5,558 nt of DNA, taken from assembly GCA_938004015.1 (NCBI GenBank), contig CALKWU010000029.1, forward strand, positions 1 through 5,558, written 5' to 3'. The position numbers were made by a program, and so were the translations under genes. Shown here one piece after another: positions 1-5,558 of the stretch (within the stretch, counting starts at the first letter, position 1; each line of letters opens with the position of its first letter). The stretch comes from an uncultured Oceanobacillus sp. (GTDB lineage Bacteria; Bacillota; Bacilli; Bacillales; Amphibacillaceae). The notes below the pieces were generated by a model that did no database searches, was not told where the DNA came from, and saw only the letters and a list, made by a program, of their open reading frames with translations.

Positions 1-645
1 ATATATCACCGTTCTTTTCGACACACCGCTAATTTTATGACTCAATGCTGAAAATTGCGACCTATCATGAACATAGTTTACTCAAACTGCCTTCCTGTAT
101 TAGTCGGGAAAATGCCTATAAGATTTCACCTCTTCTTTTTCAAATAAAGATGGGTATCAGATCACGTAAGAAAGGCGAAGGATAAGTGACACATGATATA
201 TCAAAAAACTGAAAGTCCTCAGCTTTTCTGTAAAAAAGGTTTCAGTTCACAAATGAATGGTCATTATTATCACTTATGCAAAGTGCGGCTTTTTATACTC
301 CGCCTTGCGTTTATAAACAACTGTTCCTTCTTTTTCTTTTCCGGATATCTATGAAAATAAAAGCGATTTTACTTTTAATTATCGAATCAATATTACCCAC
401 TAATTTTCGAATGAAAAGATAGAAAAATGGCTCCGTCAACTTCGGAACCATTTTAAAAAATTTATCTGATCTATTGTTTTCACTCGATATTATCAACATT
501 TTATTTTCCTTCTTACAATGCTCGACCAGTTGTTTTGAATTTTTCATAACGCTTTTTGTTCTCCTAAGTAAGACATCTTTGCGGACCATAAAGTTGAAAC
601 TTCTTCCCGTTAACTACTTTTGACCTCATACTACACCCCAAATCT
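1..645. other. AT-rich intergenic region with no supported gene
   Basis: This stretch follows the last gene of the operon and is visibly richer in A and T than the coding part. Long reading frames are absent except one of 92 codons on the minus strand (311-589), which runs straight through the terminator hairpin at 421-454 and is therefore unlikely to be a gene. On the plus strand a 53-codon frame (193-354) exists, with an SD-like GAAGGA ten bases before its ATG, but its C-terminal half is low-complexity Leu/Phe-rich and I recognise nothing in it. A weak inverted repeat (207-214 with 240-247) is also present. No tRNA, rRNA, transposase remnant or repeat array was seen. Bases 1-190 may hold the flank of a neighbouring gene outside the window, but nothing shows this directly. 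Confidence 0.6.
421..454 (-). terminator. Rho-independent terminator of the transporter operon
   Basis: Read on the minus strand, bases 454-443 (AAAATGGTTCCG) pair with 435-424 (CGGAGCCATTTT) to give a 12-bp stem including one G-U wobble, closed by a 7-nt loop. The 3' arm ends in a run of five U followed by CU. On the plus strand the wobble becomes a C-A mismatch and the stem is followed by A residues, so the signal is directional for the minus strand. It lies about 190 nt past the stop of the hydrolase gene, which is longer than usual, but no closer hairpin was found. Confidence 0.8.
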
Positions 646-1353
646 CTAGCCCTTCCTCCCCCTATCCCTCGCCGCCTCGACAAACGCCTTATAAATATTC
701 ATCATCTTCTCATCTTCCAACATGAACTCCGGATGGAATTGCAATCCCATGACAAACTGAGACGAGGTGCTTTCGACGCTTTCAATCAAGTGGTCATCTG
801 AATAAGCGGTCACCTTCAAGTTTTGGCCCGCTTCTTCCACGACCTGGCTGTGAAAGCTGTTGACATCCGCTTCCTCATCTTTAATGCAAGCGAACAAAAT
901 CGAATCGTTTCGGATCGCTATTTTGTGGTAGGGTTGCTTTCCCGGGGTTTTTTGCATATGATTTTTTTCTTTCAGATTGACGATTGTCCCGCCGAGCACC
1001 TCATTGATCATCTGGTGCCCTCGACAAAGCCCTAAAATCGGCATCTCCCTTTCAATGGCCTGTCGGATGAGCTCGAATTCAAATTCATAGCGGACCGGAT
1101 TTTGCTCCTTCAAGCCAGGCAACGGATCCATCTTTTTTACATGGGGCAGCAACCCCCCACCACCACTGAAGACGAGTCCGTCATACAAATCCAACAATTC
1201 CGGGATTTCTTCAACGGGCATGATCGGGATGATTTGCGGGATTCCCCCGTTCCGGTAGACCGCTTCCGTATATGCCCGATCCAAATTGAATGTCCCTCTT
1301 TGTCCTTCGTGCGGCCTATAGTTGCAGCTGATGCCTATCAACGGCTTTTTCAT
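646..1353 (-). CDS. gamma-glutamyl-gamma-aminobutyrate hydrolase family protein (class I glutamine amidotransferase-like, peptidase C26)
   Basis: This 235-residue cytoplasmic protein matches the PuuD-like family of hydrolases, which cleave gamma-glutamyl amide bonds by means of a Cys-His-Glu triad. The N-terminus KPLIGISCNY is typical of the family. The nucleophile elbow GLCRGHQ places the catalytic Cys at 110, and GLQFHPEF supplies His207 and Glu209. NSFHSQ near 165-170 is another family hallmark. The usual GGGD-type motif is replaced by SGGGG (63-67), a common kind of variation. The ATG has a good SD (AGGAAGGA, 1362-1369) 8 nt upstream. The start lies inside the upstream ATPase gene, giving a 38-nt overlap that suggests translational coupling. 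As the last gene of a peptide-importer operon it probably processes the imported compound. The actual substrate (gamma-glutamyl-GABA, gamma-glutamyl peptide or other) is inference, and a gene symbol such as puuD is not justified. Confidence 0.9.
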   Translation of the reverse strand: MKKPLIGISCNYRPHEGQRGTFNLDRAYTEAVYRNGGIPQIIPIMPVEEIPELLDLYDGLVFSGGGGLLPHVKKMDPLPGLKEQNPVRYEFEFELIRQAIEREMPILGLCRGHQMINEVLGGTIVNLKEKNHMQKTPGKQPYHKIAIRNDSILFACIKDEEADVNSFHSQVVEEAGQNLKVTAYSDDHLIESVESTSSQFVMGLQFHPEFMLEDEKMMNIYKAFVEAARDRGRKG

Positions 1354-2374
1354 TCACCCCATCCTTCCTGTACAAATGACAAGCGACTTGATGACCATTC
1401 ACTGTCGTCAATTCCGGTCGGACTTTATCACAAATGCCTCCGATCTTCATGAAACATCGATTTTTGAAAACACACCCTTCTTGTTTTTCCATAGGCGTCG
1501 GAACAGTTCCTTCCAATATGATGCGTTCCCGTTGATGACTCGGCTCAATCGATGGGATGGAAGAGAGCAAAGCTTTCGTATATGGGTGTTTTGGATTTTG
1601 GAAAAGCTCTTTCGTTTCAGCGAGTTCCACGACTTGCCCCAAATACATGACGGCCACACGATCACTGACATGGTACACGACACTCAAATCATGGGCGATG
1701 AACAAATATGTCAGATTGAGTTCCTCTTTCAGTTCTTCCATCAAATTCAATATTTGCGCCTGGACGGATACATCCAAGGCGGATACCGGTTCATCCGCAA
1801 CGATGAATCTCGGTTTCATTGCGAGTGCCCTTGCGATACCGATCCGCTGGCGTTGTCCACCACTGAATTGATGCGGATATTGATCCAAATGTTTGACTGA
1901 CAAACCGACCCGTTCGACGAGCTGCCTGATTTCTTCATCAATTGCATTTTTGTCTGTGACACCCCGGCATTCCACGGCGACTTTCAATATTTCATAGACC
2001 GTTTTACGCGGATTCAATGAAGCATATGGGTTTTGAAAAATAATTTGCACCTGTCGCCGGAACTCATCCATTTGCTTTGTACTCATTTGGTGAATGTCTT
2101 GATTTTTGAATAATATTTTCCCTTCCGTGATGCCATGCAAATTCACGATCGTCCGGCCCAACGTCGACTTCCCGCATCCGCTTTCCCCGACAAGCCCCAA
2201 CGTTTCACCAGAATAGACGTCGAAACTAACCCCATCCACCGCGTATACATGGGAATCTTTATTAGGGCTGACCATCCTTTCCAATAGGCTTCTTTTTATT
2301 TTGTAATATTTTTTCACGTCTCTCAGTTTCAAAATGGGTTCTTCTCTATTTACAACAGGAGTATCAGTGAGCAA
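1316..2374 (-). CDS. Oligopeptide/dipeptide ABC transporter ATP-binding protein, DppF/OppF type
   Basis: This 352-residue cytoplasmic ATPase powers the importer as a heterodimer with the product of the preceding gene. Visible motifs are Walker A GESGCGKST (63-71), Q-loop Gln114, ABC signature SGGQ (171-174), Walker B VADEP with catalytic Glu195, and switch His228. The C-terminal oligopeptide-transporter domain has NPKHPYTKALL (260-270) and four cysteines (301, 307, 315, 332) of the kind reported to bind an iron-sulfur cluster in DppD-type ATPases. The N-terminal segment with KKYYKIKRSLLER is typical of the F-type rather than the D-type subunit. I chose a TTG start at 2374 because AAGGGGAG sits 6 nt before it. 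An upstream in-frame ATG at 2413 would add 13 residues but lacks a recognisable SD and lies deep in the preceding gene. The 5' end overlaps the preceding gene by 11 nt and the 3' end overlaps the hydrolase gene by 38 nt. Confidence 0.93.
   Translation of the reverse strand: MLTDTPVVNREEPILKLRDVKKYYKIKRSLLERMVSPNKDSHVYAVDGVSFDVYSGETLGLVGESGCGKSTLGRTIVNLHGITEGKILFKNQDIHQMSTKQMDEFRRQVQIIFQNPYASLNPRKTVYEILKVAVECRGVTDKNAIDEEIRQLVERVGLSVKHLDQYPHQFSGGQRQRIGIARALAMKPRFIVADEPVSALDVSVQAQILNLMEELKEELNLTYLFIAHDLSVVYHVSDRVAVMYLGQVVELAETKELFQNPKHPYTKALLSSIPSIEPSHQRERIILEGTVPTPMEKQEGCVFKNRCFMKIGGICDKVRPELTTVNGHQVACHLYRKDGVNEKAVDRHQLQL
1362..1369 (-). promoter_or_regulatory. Ribosome binding site of the hydrolase, embedded in the ATPase gene
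   Basis: AGGAAGGA on the minus strand lies 8 nt before the ATG at 1351-1353. Both the site and the start are inside the last 20 or so codons of the DppF-like ATPase gene, supporting the 38-nt gene overlap as real. Confidence 0.75.
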
Positions 2375-3362
2375 CCTTCTCTCCCCTTTCCTTATACAAG
2401 ACGCATCTAACATCTCTACCGTCTGTTTTCACCATCGGCACATGCTCTCTGCATTCAGGTGTCATGAAAGGACAGCGATTCCAAAAGCCGCAACCTTTGC
2501 CGACTTCTTCCAAATCGATTACATTCCCTTTGATCGGTTCGATGTGTTTTTTCTCCTCGGAAATGACCGGAATGGAATTCAACAAACCTTTCGTATACGG
2601 ATGTTTCGGGTTGTCGATCACTTGGCGGGTCGGACCTTTTTCGACGATTTTTCCGGCGTACATGACGATGATTTCATCACAAAACTCGGATGCCACGCTT
2701 AAATCGTGGGTGACGAGTAAAATGCTCGTGTTATGCTTCTCATTGATGTCTTTCAACACATCGAGGATTTGCGCCTGAATCGTCACGTCCAAAGCGGTCG
2801 TCGGTTCATCCGCCAAGATAAGTTTCGGGTTGCATGCCAACGCCATCGCGACGAGAATCCGTTGTTGCATCCCACCACTGAATTGATGAGGATAATCGTG
2901 ATAGCGTTCAGCTGCGGAAGGTATTCTCACTTCCTCCATCAATTGGATCACTTTCTCGACTTCTTTTTGTTTTTGTTTCCTTCTATTGAAAAGGCCCGGC
3001 TTTTTTTGCCGATGCGTTTTCAACACTTCACGAATTTGCTCGCCGACGGAATAAGCGGGATTAAGGGCTGTCATGGGATCCTGGAAAATCATGGCGATTT
3101 CTTTCCCCCGAAGTTTTCGCCACTCTTCTTTACTGTTTTTCTCGATGTTTTGCCCGTCAAAAACGATTTCTCCGGACAGCATTTTCCCCGGACGAGGGAT
3201 GAGGCCCATGATGCTGAATAGTGCCGTGCTTTTCCCACAACCGGACTCGCCGACCAAGCCGACGATCTGCCCTTCTTTCACAGAAAAACTGATTCCATTC
3301 ACAGCTCGCACAATTTGATCATTTTTAGGAAACCCGACAGATAAATCTTTTACAGTCAACAT
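2364..3362 (-). CDS. Oligopeptide/dipeptide ABC transporter ATP-binding protein, DppD/OppD type
   Basis: This 332-residue ATPase is the D-type partner of the importer's nucleotide-binding heterodimer. It shows Walker A GESGCGKST (38-46), Q-loop Gln94 in MIFQDPMTALNP, signature FSGGMQQR (161-168), Walker B LILADEP with Glu186, and switch His219 in LLVTHDLS. SGGMQQR and EPTTALDVTIQAQ are characteristic of DppD/OppD, as opposed to SGGQRQR and EPVSALDVSVQAQ in the F-type neighbour. The C-terminal domain carries four cysteines (291, 297, 304, 320), the pattern described for the [4Fe-4S] site in a DppD structure. The insert around 118-136 is rich in Lys, Arg and Gln. The gene starts only 6 nt after the DppC-like stop codon and in the same frame (stop TAG, then two codons, then ATG). 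Its SD candidate AAGGGA (3374-3379) is 11 nt from the ATG, a little far, so re-initiation by ribosomes leaving the upstream gene is likely. Length is normal for the family. Confidence 0.94.
   Translation of the reverse strand: MLTVKDLSVGFPKNDQIVRAVNGISFSVKEGQIVGLVGESGCGKSTALFSIMGLIPRPGKMLSGEIVFDGQNIEKNSKEEWRKLRGKEIAMIFQDPMTALNPAYSVGEQIREVLKTHRQKKPGLFNRRKQKQKEVEKVIQLMEEVRIPSAAERYHDYPHQFSGGMQQRILVAMALACNPKLILADEPTTALDVTIQAQILDVLKDINEKHNTSILLVTHDLSVASEFCDEIIVMYAGKIVEKGPTRQVIDNPKHPYTKGLLNSIPVISEEKKHIEPIKGNVIDLEEVGKGCGFWNRCPFMTPECREHVPMVKTDGRDVRCVLYKERGEKVAH
2381..2388 (-). promoter_or_regulatory. Ribosome binding site that fixes a TTG start for the DppF-like ATPase
   Basis: On the minus strand AAGGGGAG lies 6 nt before TTG at 2372-2374, an ideal spacing. 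It sits inside the last codons of the DppD-like gene, whose TGA stop (2364-2366) falls 11 nt into the new gene. The alternative ATG at 2413 has no comparable site. This makes TTG the more likely start and suggests coupled translation. Confidence 0.75.
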
Positions 3363-3368
3363 ACCAAT

Positions 3369-4298
3369 CTACTTCCCTTTCATTTTAGGATCTAAGATAT
3401 CTCTTAATCCCTCTCCAAAAAGGTTGATGCTCAAGACGAGAATAAGTAACGTCAAACCTGGGAATGTCGATAGCCACCAAGCGTTGAACATATAGTCGCG
3501 TCCACTCGCGATCATCGAGCCCCAAGCCGGTGTCGGCGGTTGGATGCCGAGCCCGAGGAAACTTAAGGATGCTTCCATGATGATCATGTAACCGAACCTC
3601 AATGTCGCCAAAACGAAAATGGTCTGCACGATGTTCGGTAAAATCTCATCGACCATGATTTTGATCGATCTTCTCCCCAATGACTTGGCCGCTTCGACAT
3701 ATTCCTTATTATGTTCGACGAGCGACTCCCCACGTGCCAAGCGGAAAAATTCCACCCAACCGATGAATGTCAGGGCGAAAATCAAATTCATGAATCCAGG
3801 ACCGAGGAACGCCATCATGAAAATGGCGAAGATCAAAAACGGAAAAGCAAGGATGATATCCGCAACTCTGGATACGACGTTATCGAACCAACCTCGGTAA
3901 TAACCTGCAATCAATCCTAGCGTCGTCCCTACAACGACCGATGTGACCGTCGCCAACAAACCTACCACGATGGAGACCCTGGAACCATGGATGATTCTTG
4001 AGAGGATATCGATCCCTTGTTCATCTGTGCCGAGAATATGCTCGCCGCTTCCTCCTTCCATCCACATGGGAGGAGCCAAACGGTTTTCCAAATTCCCCGA
4101 CGTACTGCTATGAGGAATGATGAATGGACTGAAAATCGCCATCAATATGAAAATGAGGACGATAATGCCACCGATCATGGCACTCGGATGTTCACGGAGG
4201 CTTTTAAAAAAAGATTTGACATCGTTCAGTCTTTTCTGCCACCAGAATGATTTGTCAGGGAAGGAAATAGTCGCATTCGAATTGAATTTGCTGCTCAT
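3369..4298 (-). CDS. Peptide ABC transporter permease, DppC/OppC type
   Basis: This 309-residue inner-membrane protein is one of the two channel-forming subunits of the importer. A soluble N-terminal segment (1-38) precedes a first membrane helix at about 41-62. An extracytoplasmic stretch then leads to HILGTDEQGIDILSRIIHGSRVS (87-109), the conserved motif of DppC-like permeases, here with Ile where Arg is common (GID for GRD). About five further hydrophobic segments follow (roughly 107-132, 147-168, 170-187, 226-250 and 277-297). The EAA loop that docks with the ATPases is EYVEAAKSLGRRSIKIMVDEILPN (199-222). The signature SFLGLGIQPPTPAWG (246-260) and the final GLRDILDPKMK are typical of the family. 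The ATG is preceded by GAGGGGGAG at a 5-nt spacing, and this SD begins 1-2 nt beyond the stop codon of the DppB-like gene, with a 15-nt gap between the genes. Full length, no defects seen. Confidence 0.95.
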   Translation of the reverse strand: MSSKFNSNATISFPDKSFWWQKRLNDVKSFFKSLREHPSAMIGGIIVLIFILMAIFSPFIIPHSSTSGNLENRLAPPMWMEGGSGEHILGTDEQGIDILSRIIHGSRVSIVVGLLATVTSVVVGTTLGLIAGYYRGWFDNVVSRVADIILAFPFLIFAIFMMAFLGPGFMNLIFALTFIGWVEFFRLARGESLVEHNKEYVEAAKSLGRRSIKIMVDEILPNIVQTIFVLATLRFGYMIIMEASLSFLGLGIQPPTPAWGSMIASGRDYMFNAWWLSTFPGLTLLILVLSINLFGEGLRDILDPKMKGK

Positions 4299-4313
4299 AA
4301 TATCTCCCCCTCT

Positions 4314-5324
4314 TTATGTTTTCAGTTTCGGGTCCAGATAGGTATACAGAATATCGACGATTAAGTTGGCGAAAACGAAAACAAATGCATAAAACATGAC
4401 GACACCTTGCACGAGCGGATAATCCCTGTTGAAGATTCCATCCACCGCCAATCTTCCCAACCCCGGCCAACCGAACACCGTTTCCACAATCATGTTTCCA
4501 CTGAGCAATACACCAATTTCCAATCCGACCATCGTAACAACGGGAATGAGCCCGTTCCTTAAGGCATGGATGACGATGACGCGCCATTCTTTCACGCCTT
4601 TCGCTCTTGCCAACGTCACATAGTCGGAACGCAATGTTTCGATCATGCTCGACCGCGTCACCCGAGCGACGATCGCTCCCATCCCCGCACCGAGCGTCAC
4701 TGCAGGCAACACCAAATGTTTCACGACATTTTTGAATGCCTCGAAATCCCCGGCCAACAAACTGTCGATCACATACAAGCCCGTCACTGTTGGAAATTGG
4801 TAACCGAAATCAATCCTTCCTTTTACAGGCATCAAACCGAAATGAACGGAAAAAAGTAAAATCAAAACGATGCCCAGCCAAAAGGGCGGCATGGAAATGC
4901 CTAAGAAAGACCCTCCCATGCTCACCCTATCAATCAATTTATTTTGCTTTACAGCGGAAATGACACCAATCGGAATGCCGATGATCAAGGAAACGAATGT
5001 GGCAGCCAGAGCGAGTTCAACCGTGGCGGGTAATGTTTCGAAGACCAATTCCGTAACCGGTTTTCTTTTCGTGTACGATTCACCAAGATCACCTTTTATT
5101 AAATCCGACAAATACATCGTGAGTTGAACATGGAGCGGTTTATCCAAGTTCAACTCCGCCGTCAAGGCTTCGATTTCTTTTTCGCTGACATTCCCCGCAT
5201 CACCCATCATCATATCGACGGGATCTCCGGGTGTCAGCCTCATGAATAAAAAGACAAGCAGTGCAACACCGATCATGATGGGGATCGTCAGGAGAACCCG
5301 TTCAATGATTTTCACAAACCTCAT
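4314..5324 (-). CDS. Peptide ABC transporter permease, DppB/OppB (GsiC-like) type
   Basis: This 336-residue inner-membrane protein pairs with the DppC-like subunit to form the translocation path. Residues 9-30 form the first membrane helix, followed by RLTPGDPVDMMMG, the conserved DppB element. A large external segment reaches to about 98, with HVQLTMYLSDLIKGDLGESY as a family hallmark. Further hydrophobic segments lie near 101-123, 135-160, 203-222, 258-282 and 304-328. The ATPase-docking EAA loop is DYVTLARAKGVKEWRVIVIHALRN (234-257). GNMIVETVFGWPGLGRL (276-291) and the C-terminal ILYTYLDPKLK are diagnostic. I start at the ATG at 5324, which has AGAGGAG 9 nt upstream. An in-frame TTG at 5348 would add eight residues, would cross this SD and has none of its own. 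The gap to the binding-protein gene is 28 nt, too short for an intervening attenuator hairpin. Confidence 0.95.
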   Translation of the reverse strand: MRFVKIIERVLLTIPIMIGVALLVFLFMRLTPGDPVDMMMGDAGNVSEKEIEALTAELNLDKPLHVQLTMYLSDLIKGDLGESYTKRKPVTELVFETLPATVELALAATFVSLIIGIPIGVISAVKQNKLIDRVSMGGSFLGISMPPFWLGIVLILLFSVHFGLMPVKGRIDFGYQFPTVTGLYVIDSLLAGDFEAFKNVVKHLVLPAVTLGAGMGAIVARVTRSSMIETLRSDYVTLARAKGVKEWRVIVIHALRNGLIPVVTMVGLEIGVLLSGNMIVETVFGWPGLGRLAVDGIFNRDYPLVQGVVMFYAFVFVFANLIVDILYTYLDPKLKT

Positions 5325-5333
5325 AGGCCAGAA

Positions 5334-5340
5334 CTCCTCT
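5334..5340 (-). promoter_or_regulatory. Ribosome binding site that fixes the ATG start for the DppB-like permease
   Basis: AGAGGAG on the minus strand lies 9 nt upstream of the ATG at 5322-5324, within the 28-nt gap after the binding-protein gene. A start at the in-frame TTG at 5346-5348 would place this site inside the coding sequence, so the ATG is preferred. Confidence 0.75.
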
Positions 5341-5352
5341 CGAACCAAAAAA

Positions 5353-5558
5353 TCACTCGACTAAAGTAGCCTCGTCCATATAAATCATGCCATCAAAGCG
5401 AGGGGACCAGTTCTGCAAGCTCTTATGACCCGCTTCGATTTCACTGAGTGTAAAACCGAAAACCCACGGGGCATCTTCATAAATAATTTCTTGAGCTTCC
5501 AAATAGATTTCCTCCCGTTTCGCTTCATCAAGTTCCACATCTCCCGCTTCCAACAATT
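5353..5558 (-). CDS. Family 5 extracellular substrate-binding protein of the peptide ABC transporter (C-terminal part only)
   Basis: Only the last 68 codons are inside the window. The rest, including the expected lipoprotein signal peptide, lies past the right edge. The visible part reads EAKREEIYLEAQEIIYEDAPWVFGF, then GHKSLQNWSPRFDGMIYMDEATLVE. This matches the end of DppA/OppA-type solute-binding proteins: a repeat of the (E/Q)AQ-II-EDAPW helix, a hydrophobic strand, then a W-P-DG-IY stretch. Such proteins capture the substrate outside the membrane and hand it to the permeases. Its position directly before the DppB-like gene, in the same direction, is the usual order for this transporter class. 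The leucine codon TTG near the window edge is internal and not a start. Which ligand it binds cannot be judged from this fragment. Confidence 0.88.
   Translation of the reverse strand, partial: LLEAGDVELDEAKREEIYLEAQEIIYEDAPWVFGFTLSEIEAGHKSLQNWSPRFDGMIYMDEATLVE

Noticed and set aside
42..57. CAATTTTCAGCATTG on the minus strand, resembling a CodY box
   Set aside because: It matches the first nine positions of the AATTTTCWGAATATT consensus but has about four mismatches overall, and it lies downstream of the operon rather than at its promoter, with no gene start nearby.
146..160. GGGTAT at 152-157, a possible sigma-B type -10 element before the small plus-strand frame
   Set aside because: No GTTT-like -35 element lies at the required distance upstream, so a six-base match in AT-rich DNA is not meaningful.
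207..247. Inverted repeat AACTGAAA / TTTCAGTT with a run of T on the minus-strand side, a possible second terminator
   Set aside because: The uninterrupted stem is only 8 bp and AU-rich, and the two arms are separated by 25 nt with at most three weak extra pairs. The stronger terminator at 421-454 already explains the operon's end.
311..589. 92-codon minus-strand frame after the hydrolase gene, Lys/Arg-rich
   Set aside because: It runs through the strong terminator hairpin at 421-454, its C-terminal half is low-complexity Ile/Phe/Lys/Arg of the kind AT-rich spacers produce, and no family is recognised. Not annotated as a gene.
1322..1900. Long plus-strand frames opposite the ATPase and permease genes
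   Set aside because: They are antisense shadows of well-conserved minus-strand genes, with no family features or credible ribosome binding sites of their own.
1857..2894. Nearly identical 23-base stretches at 1857-1879 and 2872-2894
   Set aside because: Both encode the conserved YPHQFSGG signature region of the two paralogous ATPases. Family conservation explains the repeat and no recombination product is visible.
3369..4298. GID in place of GRD in the conserved loop of the DppC-like permease
   Set aside because: All other family motifs are intact and this position varies among homologues as far as I know, so it is not evidence of lost function.

Overview
The window looks like the distal part of one long minus-strand operon for import of a peptide-like substrate, from a low-to-mid G+C Firmicute, probably of the order Bacillales. 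The order rests on strong purine-rich Shine-Dalgarno sites before most genes, one TTG start, very tight gene packing, an AT-rich spacer after the last gene and the general protein style. I cannot name the genus.

Reading in the direction of transcription (from high to low coordinates), the window holds: the C-terminal end of a family 5 extracellular substrate-binding protein (5353-5558, cut by the window edge); two inner-membrane permeases of the DppB/OppB and DppC/OppC families (4314-5324 and 3369-4298); two ATPases of the DppD/OppD and DppF/OppF families (2364-3362 and 1316-2374); and a class I glutamine-amidotransferase-like hydrolase of the gamma-glutamyl-gamma-aminobutyrate hydrolase (PuuD-like, peptidase C26) family (646-1353). 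Gaps are 28, 15 and 6 nt, followed by overlaps of 11 and 38 nt, so the six genes are almost certainly co-transcribed and the last ones translationally coupled. The promoter must lie beyond the right edge.

Together they form a complete Opp/Dpp-type importer: a lipid-anchored receptor, two permeases and an ATPase heterodimer. It is coupled to a cytoplasmic enzyme that probably cleaves a gamma-glutamyl bond. The simplest reading is import followed by cleavage of a gamma-glutamyl compound or short peptide. The substrate itself cannot be read from the sequence.

The first 645 bases contain no gene I can support. They are AT-rich and carry one convincing intrinsic terminator (421-454) oriented to end the minus-strand operon, about 190 nt past the last stop codon. 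I found no RNA gene, mobile element, CRISPR array or clearly new system. The most interesting point is the dedicated hydrolase locked to the transporter by the 38-nt overlap.
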